From the NCBI GenBank assembly GCA_964541605.1, contig CAZIQY010000109.1, positions 1 to 7,835 on the forward strand: 7,835 nucleotides of DNA, in the 5' to 3' direction. Position numbers and translations under genes: made by a program. A model generated the notes under the pieces. The model saw only the letters and a program-made list of their open reading frames with translations. It made no database searches and was not told the origin of the DNA. Of the stretch, positions 1 to 5,766 are shown piece after piece. How positions within the stretch are numbered: position 1 is the stretch's first letter; each line of letters starts with the position of its first letter. This stretch comes from CAZIQY01 sp964541605 (GTDB lineage: Bacteria > Desulfobacterota > Syntrophia > Syntrophales > UBA2185).

Positions 1-469
1 AGGCGGAAAGTTTAAATGTTGCCCTTGAGATGACGGTATCGAAGTAATTTCTGTATCTGACATCGGCAATCAGGTGTTCGACCCGGTTGTGAATCACAGT
101 GGTTTCATCAAAAGCCAGGGTCCGGATGACGTGTTTGAGAAAAGAAGTTTTTTTGCGTGACGACTCCAGGAGGGAGACCTTCAGGAAAGGCACGGCGATT
201 TTCATCGGCAACCCGGGGAAGCCGGCCCCAGCGCCGATGTCGAGAAGCCTCACAGAGGTGCTCGTCAGGAAAATCACCGGCGTCAGGGAATCGATAAAGT
301 GTTTGATGGGAATGTCAAGGTCTGATTTTACAGAAACCAGATTCATTTTTTCGTTCCAGACGACAAGCTCTCTGTAATATTGTGAAAACAGTGACAATTG
401 CTTATCATTCAGGAAAATGCCGATCCTGGTTGCAGCGTCGAAAAGGATTGTTTCGAGGTTTCTCTCCAT
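1..469 (-). CDS. rsmG: RsmG, 16S rRNA (guanine527-N7) methyltransferase, 5' part only
   Basis: RsmG (GidB) uses S-adenosylmethionine to methylate N7 of G527 in 16S rRNA. Reading the minus strand from ATG at 469 gives 156 uninterrupted codons beginning MERNLETILFDAATRIGIFL and leaving the window open at base 1; the C-terminal quarter or so lies outside. Family hallmarks seen: an N-terminal helical segment with ELVVWNEKMNLVS (about residues 35-47), HFIDSLTP (57-64), the SAM-binding LLDIGAGAGFPGLPMKIA (74-91), LLESSRKKTSFLKH (99-112), the NRVEHL segment (125-130) and FDTVISRAT (143-151). A weak Shine-Dalgarno TAAGG lies 6 nt upstream of the ATG (476-480 on the plus strand). The gene is divergent from the flavoprotein gene; no mnmG lies directly upstream, unlike the common mnmG-rsmG order. 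Identification is from recognisable family motifs; function is inferred from the family. Confidence 0.93.
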   Translation of the reverse strand, partial: MERNLETILFDAATRIGIFLNDKQLSLFSQYYRELVVWNEKMNLVSVKSDLDIPIKHFIDSLTPVIFLTSTSVRLLDIGAGAGFPGLPMKIAVPFLKVSLLESSRKKTSFLKHVIRTLAFDETTVIHNRVEHLIADVRYRNYFDTVISRATFKLSA

Positions 470-522
470 ATGATACCTTATTTCTAAAGCGTTGACACAG
501 ATTTCAGGAATATGATACCTTA
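468..522. repeat. 13-nt direct repeat pair in the rsmG / flavoprotein intergenic region
   Basis: ATATGATACCTTA occurs exactly at 468-480 and again at 510-522, 42 bp apart start to start, which is close to four helical turns. On the minus strand each copy reads TAAGGTATCATAT. In the first copy this is the Shine-Dalgarno plus the first two bases of the rsmG start codon. The second copy has the same SD-like stretch but is followed by T instead of G, so it has no ATG. The pair could be a duplicated leader segment of rsmG or two half-sites for a regulator. The sequence does not decide between these. Confidence 0.55.
492..521 (+). promoter_or_regulatory. possible promoter upstream of the nikR remnant and flavoprotein gene
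   Basis: A perfect -35 hexamer TTGACA is at 492-497. The matching -10 is poor: TACCTT at 516-521 gives an 18-bp spacer but only three consensus positions, while the better TATGAT at 511-516 is only 13 bp away. If used, it would start transcription near 528, just upstream of the ATG at 552. It overlaps the second copy of the 13-nt repeat, so regulator binding there could affect it. This is a weak call resting mainly on the -35 box. Confidence 0.3.
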
Positions 523-551
523 AATCAAAAATATGAAAAGGAAAATCAATA

Positions 552-653
552 ATGTCTGAATTGGTAAGATTCGGGGTATCTATGGACCAGGCTTTGCTGG
601 AGAGGTTCGATCGTCTCAAAAGGAAGGGTATTCATGAAAATAACGGTTTTTAA
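552..653 (+). pseudogene. nikR: truncated nikR remnant (N-terminal ribbon-helix-helix part)
   Basis: An ATG at 552, preceded by an AAGGA Shine-Dalgarno at 537-541, opens a 33-codon frame beginning MSELVRFGVSMDQALLERFD and ending at TAA 651-653. Its first ~22 residues look like the start of NikR, the nickel-responsive repressor (family pattern roughly ELxRFGVSxxxxLLxxFDxLIxxxGYxNRSEAxRD): the DNA-contacting beta strand and first helix are present. The second helix (NRSEAxRDLIR) and the entire ~80-residue ACT-like nickel-binding domain with its His/Cys ligands are missing. Similarity fades at residues 22-26, and the frame then runs 20 bases into the flavoprotein gene. A 33-residue product cannot form the complete ribbon-helix-helix dimer plus metal domain, so a broken gene is the simplest reading. 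The alternative is a chance leader peptide that happens to resemble NikR. Confidence 0.65.
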
Positions 654-1371
654 CGGAAGCCCGAAAGGGAAGCAGAGTGCCACCCATGTCATGGTGCAGG
701 CCTTCGCGAAAGGGGCGGCCGATGCCGGCGCGGAAGTGGAAAACATCTTTCTCGTCCGAAAGAAGATCAAGCACTGCCTGGGTTGTTTTCATTGCTGGAT
801 CAAGACACCGGGAAGGTGCGTTCATAAAGATGATATGGCTGACCTGCTGCAGAAATTTATCGCCTCGGATATCGTGGTGTTTGCCACACCGCTGTATGTC
901 GATAATGTTACGGGCGTCATGAAAAACTTCATGGACAGGCTTGTTCCACTTGCCGATCCTCATTTTGAGAAAAACGAAGAGGGCGAATGCCGCCATGTAT
1001 CGAGATTTGAAAATAAACAAAAATTTGCCGTCATCTCGAATTGCGGATTTCCGGAACAGTCCCACTTTCAGGTCCTGCGCCTGCTGTTTCGCAGAATCGC
1101 CAGAAATTTCCAGGCAGAACTTGTTGCTGAAATATACAGGGGCGGCGGCCCCCTGCTGCCGGATCCCCCGCCGATACTTCGGGATACTATCACCAATTAC
1201 CTAAAGCTGGTAGAGGAAGCGGGCCGGGAGGTAGTCATACATGGAAAGATTTCCGAGGTGTTGGCAGGCAAGCTTGAAGAGCCGTTGATTCCCCACGATC
1301 TGTATATCGAGGGGGCAAACCGCGAATACTGGGACGTTGAGCTGGCAAAACTCCCGTCTCAGAAAAAATAA
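634..1371 (+). CDS. iron-sulfur flavoprotein / NADPH-dependent FMN reductase-like protein
   Basis: Predicted cytoplasmic flavodoxin-fold redox protein of 245 residues. The N-terminus MKITVFNGSPKGKQSATH is the FMN phosphate-binding loop (NGSPxGxxS, residues 7-15). It is followed by a compact cysteine cluster C48-X2-C51-X2-C54-X7-C62, then KDDM (65-68). This spacing is of the type that binds a [4Fe-4S] cluster in methanogen and clostridial iron-sulfur flavoproteins. FATPLYVDNVTGVMKNFMDR (88-107) is the usual second FMN-contacting loop of NADPH-dependent FMN reductase-like proteins. The C-terminal ~55 residues (IRDTITNYLK-like helix onward) have no assignable motif. The start is supported by AGGAAGGG at 621-628, five bases upstream; this Shine-Dalgarno lies inside the nikR remnant. 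The electron donor, acceptor and true substrate cannot be read from sequence. It is followed by a membrane methyltransferase 35 nt downstream, probably co-transcribed. Confidence 0.85.
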   Translation: MKITVFNGSPKGKQSATHVMVQAFAKGAADAGAEVENIFLVRKKIKHCLGCFHCWIKTPGRCVHKDDMADLLQKFIASDIVVFATPLYVDNVTGVMKNFMDRLVPLADPHFEKNEEGECRHVSRFENKQKFAVISNCGFPEQSHFQVLRLLFRRIARNFQAELVAEIYRGGGPLLPDPPPILRDTITNYLKLVEEAGREVVIHGKISEVLAGKLEEPLIPHDLYIEGANREYWDVELAKLPSQKK

Positions 1372-1374
1372 CAA

Positions 1375-1380
1375 TATAAT
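1375..1380 (+). promoter_or_regulatory. isolated consensus -10 box before the membrane methyltransferase gene
   Basis: TATAAT occurs exactly at 1375-1380, just after the flavoprotein stop codon and 26 bp upstream of the next ATG. No acceptable -35 box is seen 16-18 bp upstream (the region reads CTCCCGTC), so it is either an activator-dependent promoter or chance A/T richness. Confidence 0.2.
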
Positions 1381-1406
1381 GTTTTCGTCTATCCCGATCA
1401 GCGTGA

Positions 1407-2132
1407 ATGATACAAACTTACCCGTCTTACATGCTTATATATCTCTCGTTCCTTTTGGGAGGTGGGTCGTTACTCGCATTTGTATTGTTTCTGTTTGAAG
1501 GTTCCCTCAACATTGTAAGTTTCGGGTTTAGTAACAGGGCTGTATTTTGGTTTGATGCAGCCCTGTCCTGTGTGTTTTTTATTCAGCACAGCCTCATGAT
1601 TCGCAGGTCGTCGCGCCGGTTTTTATCTCAGTTTTTCCGGGAGGAATACTTCGGTGCGCTGTATTCAATAGCGTCCGGTGTCGTTCTTTTCATGACGGTC
1701 ATCTTGTGGCAGGCATCAACGCATTCCCTGTTCGTTGCGGAAGGCGCTTTTCGCTGGTTTCTTCGGAGTATCTTTATGCTCTCCATTGCCGGATTTGTTT
1801 GGGGCGTGAGGGCATTGGAAGACTTCGATGCTCTTGGAGGAAAGATGATATTACGCAAACTCCGTGATCGACAGCCCCGAAAAGGAAGATTCATCATCGC
1901 AGGACCTTACCGCTATGTAAGGCATCCGTTATATTTCTTTGTCCTCTGCATGATATGGTCCTGTCCGGACATTACAGCCGATAGATTGTTGTTTAATGTA
2001 TCGTGGACCGCGTGGATCGTTTTCGGAACAATTCTCGAGGAGCGGGATCTCGTCGCAGAGTTCGGAGATGTGTATCGCAGGTATCAAAAGGAAGTACCCA
2101 TGCTCTTTCCGATAGGGGTCCCATTTAAATAA
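1407..2132 (+). CDS. integral-membrane methyltransferase, ICMT / PEMT / MddA-like
   Basis: Predicted inner-membrane SAM-dependent methyltransferase of 241 residues with about six hydrophobic segments (roughly 9-30, 46-65, 82-101, 116-138, 171-187, 193-210). The C-terminal core has the signature of the isoprenylcysteine carboxyl methyltransferase superfamily: GPYRYVRHPLY (166-176), a hydrophobic hairpin, then EERDLVAEFGDVYRRYQ (211-227) ending in VPMLFP (230-235). The HP and the EERDL...Y..Y elements form the SAM-binding site in characterised members. The QHSLM motif at 60-64 with a following Arg cluster resembles the NnrU/methanethiol S-methyltransferase (MddA) branch, so a small thiol or a lipid-like acceptor is possible, but the substrate is unknown. 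The start lacks a clear Shine-Dalgarno; ATG at 1431 (Met9) is an alternative. It lies 68 nt upstream of larC on the same strand; it is not a normal part of lar operons. Confidence 0.82.
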   Translation: MIQTYPSYMLIYLSFLLGGGSLLAFVLFLFEGSLNIVSFGFSNRAVFWFDAALSCVFFIQHSLMIRRSSRRFLSQFFREEYFGALYSIASGVVLFMTVILWQASTHSLFVAEGAFRWFLRSIFMLSIAGFVWGVRALEDFDALGGKMILRKLRDRQPRKGRFIIAGPYRYVRHPLYFFVLCMIWSCPDITADRLLFNVSWTAWIVFGTILEERDLVAEFGDVYRRYQKEVPMLFPIGVPFK

Positions 2133-2147
2133 GGTGACACCTGGTGT
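2133..2147. promoter_or_regulatory. overlapping small palindromes upstream of larC, possible operator
   Basis: GGTGACACC (2133-2141, 4+1+4) and ACACCTGGTGT (2137-2147, 5+1+5) are both perfect palindromes and overlap, directly after the methyltransferase stop codon. A -10-like TAAAAT lies 20 bp further at 2167-2172, but no matching -35 box is seen. A 9-nt direct repeat CCATTTAAA flanks the palindromes at 2121-2129 and 2162-2170. They could be an operator controlling larCEB, or chance. Too short for a terminator and no T-run follows. Confidence 0.3.
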
Positions 2148-2200
2148 AAATGATTTTGATGCCATTTAAAATTAGAAAGTTTTCTTGAAAGGCATGAAGA

Positions 2201-3376
2201 ATGAAGATACTGTATTATGACTGTTTTTCCGGCATCAGCGGCGATATGAATCTCGGGGCTATGATCGATGTCGGCGTGGATCAGGACCGGCTGGTGAACG
2301 AATTGAAGAAACTGGCCATTGATCCGTATGAAATCAGGATCACCATGGATCAGCGCAGGGGCGTCAGCGGCACGAGGGTCGAAGTCGTCCTGTCTGAAAA
2401 GAATGTGCCGTATCACAGGTCATTCAGGAACATTTCAAAGCTCATTGAAGAGAGCGACTTCTCCCAAAAAGTCAAAACTTTAAGCCTCAAGATTTTTACA
2501 AAGATCGCGCAGGCGGAGGCAAAGATTCACGGATGCAATATCGATGACGTTCATTTTCATGAAATCGGGGCGGTTGATTCCATCGTGGATATCGTCGGGG
2601 CAGCCCTCTGTCTGGAGTCTTTAAATGTAGACAGGGTTTTATCTTCCCCCGTGCAGGTGGGGGGCGGTTTTGTGAAATGCGCCCATGGCAGTCTGCCTGT
2701 TCCGGCGCCCGCGACAGCGGAAATCCTCAGGGAAATCCCCATTAAATCAGGCCTCGTGCCGTTCGAAACCACTACGCCAACCGGGGCGGCCATTCTGGCG
2801 GCTACCGTTGATGCTTTCACCGAAGAAATGAACTTTACGCCTCGGAAAATCGGCTACGGCATTGGTCACAGAGATACGGATATTCCGAATGTGTTAAGAA
2901 TCTTTCTTGGAGATATGGGGGAAGATGCGTTCGCGGATGACGTGGAGATTAGCGAAGCCTTTATGGTTGAATGCAATATTGACGATATGAATCCGGAATT
3001 CTATGATGATGTCATGGATGCCCTGTTTGAGGCCGGCGCGCAGGATGTTTTTCTTGTCCCTGTCATCATGAAGAAATCGCGACCGGCCGTGAAAATCAGC
3101 GTTCTGTGTCATGACAGAGAGCTGAAATCCGTTGAAAAAATACTCCTCCTCCGGACATCTACCCTCGGCGTGCGAACCCGCAAGGTTACCAAGACCATGC
3201 TGAGACGGGACTTTTCAAAGGTATCGACGAAATATGGTGAAATATCCGTAAAGAATGCGTATTACCGCGGGGAAAAGATCAAATCCAAGCCGGAGTATGA
3301 GGAGTGTAAAAAGTTGGCCAGAGAAAAAGGCGTGAGCATAAAAGAAATCTATGACAGTTTGAAATCCGGGGAGTGA
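2201..3376 (+). CDS. larC: LarC, nickel insertase for the nickel-pincer nucleotide cofactor
   Basis: LarC is a CTP-dependent cyclometallase that inserts Ni into the dithiolated pyridinium mononucleotide to give NPN, the cofactor of lactate racemase and relatives. The 391-residue protein is a full-length LarC1-LarC2 fusion: MKILYYDCFSGISGDM (1-16), HFHEIGAVDSIVDIVG (118-133), VQVGGGFVKCAHG (151-163), TPTGAAILAATVD (192-204), KIGYGIGHRD (216-225), then the LarC2 part starting near VECNIDDMNPE (256-266) with MKKSRPAVKISVL (290-302) and LGVRTRKV (322-329). In Lactobacillus plantarum the two parts are joined only by a programmed frameshift; here they are one continuous frame. ATG 2201 is preceded by GAAAGG at 2187-2192. 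The stop overlaps the Shine-Dalgarno of larE, indicating translational coupling. The organism must take up nickel, but no transporter is in the window. Confidence 0.95.
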   Translation: MKILYYDCFSGISGDMNLGAMIDVGVDQDRLVNELKKLAIDPYEIRITMDQRRGVSGTRVEVVLSEKNVPYHRSFRNISKLIEESDFSQKVKTLSLKIFTKIAQAEAKIHGCNIDDVHFHEIGAVDSIVDIVGAALCLESLNVDRVLSSPVQVGGGFVKCAHGSLPVPAPATAEILREIPIKSGLVPFETTTPTGAAILAATVDAFTEEMNFTPRKIGYGIGHRDTDIPNVLRIFLGDMGEDAFADDVEISEAFMVECNIDDMNPEFYDDVMDALFEAGAQDVFLVPVIMKKSRPAVKISVLCHDRELKSVEKILLLRTSTLGVRTRKVTKTMLRRDFSKVSTKYGEISVKNAYYRGEKIKSKPEYEECKKLAREKGVSIKEIYDSLKSGE

Positions 3377-3378
3377 TA

Positions 3379-4191
3379 ATGTTTGCACCCGACCGATACA
3401 AAGGACTCATCGACCATCTGAAATCATTGAAAACCTGCATGATCGCTTTTTCGGGAGGCCTTGACAGCACGTTTCTGCTTTGGGCTGCACACGACGCGCT
3501 GAAAGAAGGGGTGACGGCGGTGACGGTCTCAACCCCGTACATGCCGGGGTGGGAAATCCGGGAGGCGATGGAAATTGCTCAAAACATGGGCATTCGGCAT
3601 AAACTGATCAAGCTCCCGCTCATCGACGAGATCAGATTCAACCCCGATGACCGGTGCTACCGCTGCAAGAGATATCTGTTTTCCGTGTTGAAAGAGGAAG
3701 CCCTGAAAGAAGGGATTCATCACGTTCTGGACGGGACGAATGCGGATGATCTCAAGGAATATCGACCGGGAATGAAGGCCCTGAAGGAGTTGGGGATTGT
3801 AAGCCCGCTGCTGTTGCAGGAATTTACCAAGGAGGACATCAGGGCAATGTCCAGACTGAACGGCGTCCCAAACTGGCAGAAGCCGCCGTACGCGTGTCTT
3901 TTATCCAGAATCCCTTATGGCCGTGAGATCACCCTTCCTGAATTGGAAAGGATCGAAAAGTCAGAACGGTATCTCATGGATATGGGTTTTGCTTTCGTGA
4001 GAGTGCGGAGCGACGGCGTTCTGGCACGGATCGAATTCAGACGGGAAGATCGAAAGAGACTTTTTCGCGAAGAGCTTCTTGATGACATCTCAAAGACGCT
4101 CAAAGGATTTGGGTACGGTTTTGTGGCCATGGAGCTTGAAGGCTATCAGACGGGAAGCATGAACAGAACCCTGAAAGGGAAAAAGTCTTAG
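3379..4191 (+). CDS. larE: LarE, ATP-dependent sulfur transferase for NPN biosynthesis
   Basis: LarE is a PP-loop enzyme that adenylates the two carboxylates of the biscarboxylated pyridinium mononucleotide and converts each to a thiocarboxylate. With ATG at 3379 the protein has 270 residues. Seen: PP-loop AFSGGLDST (23-31), NPDDRCYRCK (88-97), DGTNADDLKEYRPG (118-131) and YACLLSRIPYG (171-181). Cysteines 93, 96 and 173 are all present. Single-cysteine LarE (L. plantarum) sacrifices its one Cys, while other LarE proteins use three cysteines to hold a [4Fe-4S] cluster that carries sulfide; this protein fits the three-cysteine class, which suits an anaerobe. Start choice: GGGGAG at 3368-3373 sits five bases before ATG 3379. 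An in-frame GTG at 3373 would add two residues but lies within that Shine-Dalgarno, so ATG is preferred. The start is 2 nt after the larC stop. Confidence 0.94.
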   Translation: MFAPDRYKGLIDHLKSLKTCMIAFSGGLDSTFLLWAAHDALKEGVTAVTVSTPYMPGWEIREAMEIAQNMGIRHKLIKLPLIDEIRFNPDDRCYRCKRYLFSVLKEEALKEGIHHVLDGTNADDLKEYRPGMKALKELGIVSPLLLQEFTKEDIRAMSRLNGVPNWQKPPYACLLSRIPYGREITLPELERIEKSERYLMDMGFAFVRVRSDGVLARIEFRREDRKRLFREELLDDISKTLKGFGYGFVAMELEGYQTGSMNRTLKGKKS

Positions 4192-4203
4192 AAGGTTGGT
4201 TGT

Positions 4204-4953
4204 ATGAACTCGGAAGCGCTCAAAGATTTGCTGAAAGATATTCGCGATGGCCGGATCGGCATCGACGAAGCGATGTCGCTGTTGAAGCATCTGCCCTACG
4301 TGGATCTCGGATACGCGAAGCTCGACACGCACCGGGAAATCCGGGTAGGATATCCGGAAGTGATTTTCTGTCCCGGCAAAACAACCCAGCAGATCAAAAC
4401 GATCATCCGGGCCATGCTGGAGCGGGATTCAAATATTCTGGCTACCAGGGCCGATGAGTCGCTGTTTGAGGAGATCAGGAAAATCTGTTCCGATGCCGTC
4501 TATCATCCAATTGCAAAAGCCATAACCGTCAGGAAGAGAGCGATGGAGACGACGGACAGTTATATTGCGGTGGTTACAGCGGGAACATCGGACCTGCCTG
4601 TTGCCGAGGAAGCCGCCGTCACTGCGGAGCTTTTTGGAAACCGGGTGGAAAGAGTCGTTGATGTGGGCGTGGCCGGCGTACATCGCCTGTTCGACAAGCT
4701 GGATGTAATCCGGGGCGCCCGGGTGATTGTCGTTGTTGCCGGTATGGAAGGCGCCCTCCCCAGTCTGGTCGGCGGTCTTGTGGACAAGCCGGTGATTGCC
4801 GTGCCGACAAGCGTGGGTTATGGTGCCAGCTTTCAGGGAGTTGCCGCTCTTCTGTCCATGTTGAACAGTTGCGCAGGCGGCGTCTGCGTGGTCAATATCG
4901 ACAATGGTTTCGGCGCCGGCTACATGGCCGGCATGATCAACAAATTACGTTGA
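4204..4953 (+). CDS. larB: LarB, nicotinic acid adenine dinucleotide carboxylase/hydrolase
   Basis: LarB carries out the first step of NPN synthesis: it carboxylates C5 of the pyridinium ring of nicotinic acid adenine dinucleotide and hydrolyses the phosphoanhydride, giving pyridinium-3,5-biscarboxylic acid mononucleotide and AMP. The 249 residues match the usual family length. The C-terminal half is PurE-like: VVTAGTSDLPVAEEA (123-137), DVGVAGVHRL (153-162), VAGMEGALPSLVGGL (178-192), AVPTSVGYGASF (199-210), and the LNSCAGG...NIDNGFGAGY end (220-240). Cys223 in LNSC is at the place of the catalytic cysteine known from L. plantarum LarB. The N-terminal ~100 residues form the LarB-specific domain that starts with a helix of the LKDIRDGRIGIDEAM type. 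The gene starts 12 nt after larE, with GAAGG at 4191-4195. The order C-E-B means the enzymes are encoded in the reverse order of their reactions. Confidence 0.95.
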   Translation: MNSEALKDLLKDIRDGRIGIDEAMSLLKHLPYVDLGYAKLDTHREIRVGYPEVIFCPGKTTQQIKTIIRAMLERDSNILATRADESLFEEIRKICSDAVYHPIAKAITVRKRAMETTDSYIAVVTAGTSDLPVAEEAAVTAELFGNRVERVVDVGVAGVHRLFDKLDVIRGARVIVVVAGMEGALPSLVGGLVDKPVIAVPTSVGYGASFQGVAALLSMLNSCAGGVCVVNIDNGFGAGYMAGMINKLR

Positions 4954-4959
4954 TCTTTT
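4935..4959 (+). terminator. candidate intrinsic terminator of the lar operon
   Basis: GATCAAC (4935-4941) and GTTGATC (4949-4955) form a perfect 7-bp stem with a 7-nt loop, followed at once by TTTT (4956-4959). The larB stop codon TGA (4951-4953) lies in the right arm. The stem is AT-rich and the T-run short, so it would be weak. It is well placed between two convergent genes, however, and it would not act on the opposite strand because no T-run follows there. Confidence 0.5.
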
Positions 4960-4983
4960 CGCACGAATTCCCGGCAGTAAGGG

Positions 4984-5643
4984 TCAGGCAAGGATGGCTT
5001 TCGAGAACGTCTCGAAACCCATTTTGTCGATCATGTCTCCCATTCTCTGGCGTGGCGCCGCATTGGCCTTGTAATAGGCAAGAATCTTGTCAACCAGATT
5101 GAGCGCATCTTCTGTCGTCAGGTCCCTGGCAAGTTCCTGGGAAAGCCTGGGCCTTGCCCCTCCGTTGCCACCCACCATAATCCTCCATCCTTTGGGAAAA
5201 CCCACCAGACCGATATCTTTGATGCAGGTTTCAGCGCACTGATTCACACAGCCGCTGACGCCGAACTTGCACTTTCCCGGAACTTCCAGTCCGTGGTATT
5301 TTTCATCAAGCTTGAGTCCGAGCCCGAGACTGTCCTGCTGACCGCGTTTGCAGAAGGCTGTTCCGGGGCATGCCTTAATGCTTCTCACACACAGCCCGAT
5401 GGCTGCGCCGGGGGGCATGCCGAGATCAGCCCAGACATTGTCCACGTCTTCCTCTTTCAATCCTACCATGGCGATGCGCGCCGCGCTGGTGATTTTCAAC
5501 GCCGCTGCATTGTATTTTTCGGCCACGTCGGCCAGTTTGCGAAGCGTGTCGGGGCTGACAACCCCGCAGGGAATATGAGGCGCAACCGCATAGGTTTTTT
5601 TGTCGCGCTGGATAATCACACCTTTTTCACCGTCTTGCAGCAT
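4984..5643 (-). CDS. small siroheme-[4Fe-4S] sulfite/nitrite reductase-like protein
   Basis: Predicted cytoplasmic single-subunit siroheme reductase of 219 residues, about the size of the low-molecular-mass assimilatory-type sulfite reductase (P590) of Desulfovibrio vulgaris and much smaller than CysI or DsrAB. Domains: an N-terminal ferredoxin-like half-domain (about 10-75, with GVVSPDTLRKLADVAEKY and ITSAARIAMVGL), then the cofactor site with C92-X5-C98 (ACPGTAFCKRG) and C132-X3-C136 (SGCVNQCAE), which bind the [4Fe-4S] cluster, one Cys bridging to siroheme. KCKFGVSGC (124-132) is the usual lead-in. Extra cysteines occur at 26, 85, 125 and 140. The likely reaction is six-electron reduction of sulfite to sulfide, but nitrite or a non-catalytic role cannot be excluded. 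Start: AGGGAGG (5655-5661, minus sense) about 11 nt upstream. It converges on larB and diverges from mrp, sharing its control region. Confidence 0.9.
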   Translation of the reverse strand: MLQDGEKGVIIQRDKKTYAVAPHIPCGVVSPDTLRKLADVAEKYNAAALKITSAARIAMVGLKEEDVDNVWADLGMPPGAAIGLCVRSIKACPGTAFCKRGQQDSLGLGLKLDEKYHGLEVPGKCKFGVSGCVNQCAETCIKDIGLVGFPKGWRIMVGGNGGARPRLSQELARDLTTEDALNLVDKILAYYKANAAPRQRMGDMIDKMGFETFSKAILA

Positions 5644-5696
5644 AATTTTGTTTTCCTCCCTTATGACATTTTTGTTTTATTTCGCGTATAGATGTC

Positions 5697-5725
5697 GGTA
5701 TAGAAAAAATGAGTTCGGGTGTCAA
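5697..5725 (-). promoter_or_regulatory. promoter of the sulfite reductase-like gene
   Basis: On the minus strand a perfect TTGACA (5725-5720) is followed after exactly 17 bp by TATACC (5702-5697), four of six -10 positions. Transcription would start near 5690, about 45 nt before the start codon at 5643. The -35 box lies in the left arm of the inverted repeat 5719-5766. Confidence 0.6.
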
Positions 5726-5766
5726 GGGAATGTAACCGCGGGTACGGGCGAATCTCACCTTGACAC
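5719..5766. repeat. 9-bp inverted repeat carrying both divergent -35 boxes
   Basis: GTGTCAAGG (5719-5727) and CCTTGACAC (5758-5766) are perfect reverse complements separated by 30 bp. Each arm holds an outward-pointing TTGACA. The arms match over nine bases, three more than the shared hexamer requires, so they may also be paired sites for a regulator. A CCGCGG core within a near palindrome (5733-5744) lies between them. Confidence 0.6.

Noticed and set aside
99..377. Plus-strand open frame of 92 codons at the left end
   Set aside because: It lies opposite the rsmG reading frame, which has clear family motifs; the plus-strand product resembles nothing and is an antisense shadow.
3373..3381. 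GTG at 3373 as the larE start
   Set aside because: It lies within the Shine-Dalgarno GGGGAG and would leave no proper upstream site; ATG 3379 has ideal spacing.
5293..5691. 132-codon plus-strand frame opposite the sulfite reductase gene
   Set aside because: The minus-strand frame has the complete siroheme/[4Fe-4S] motifs and a good ribosome binding site; the plus-strand frame is its complement shadow.
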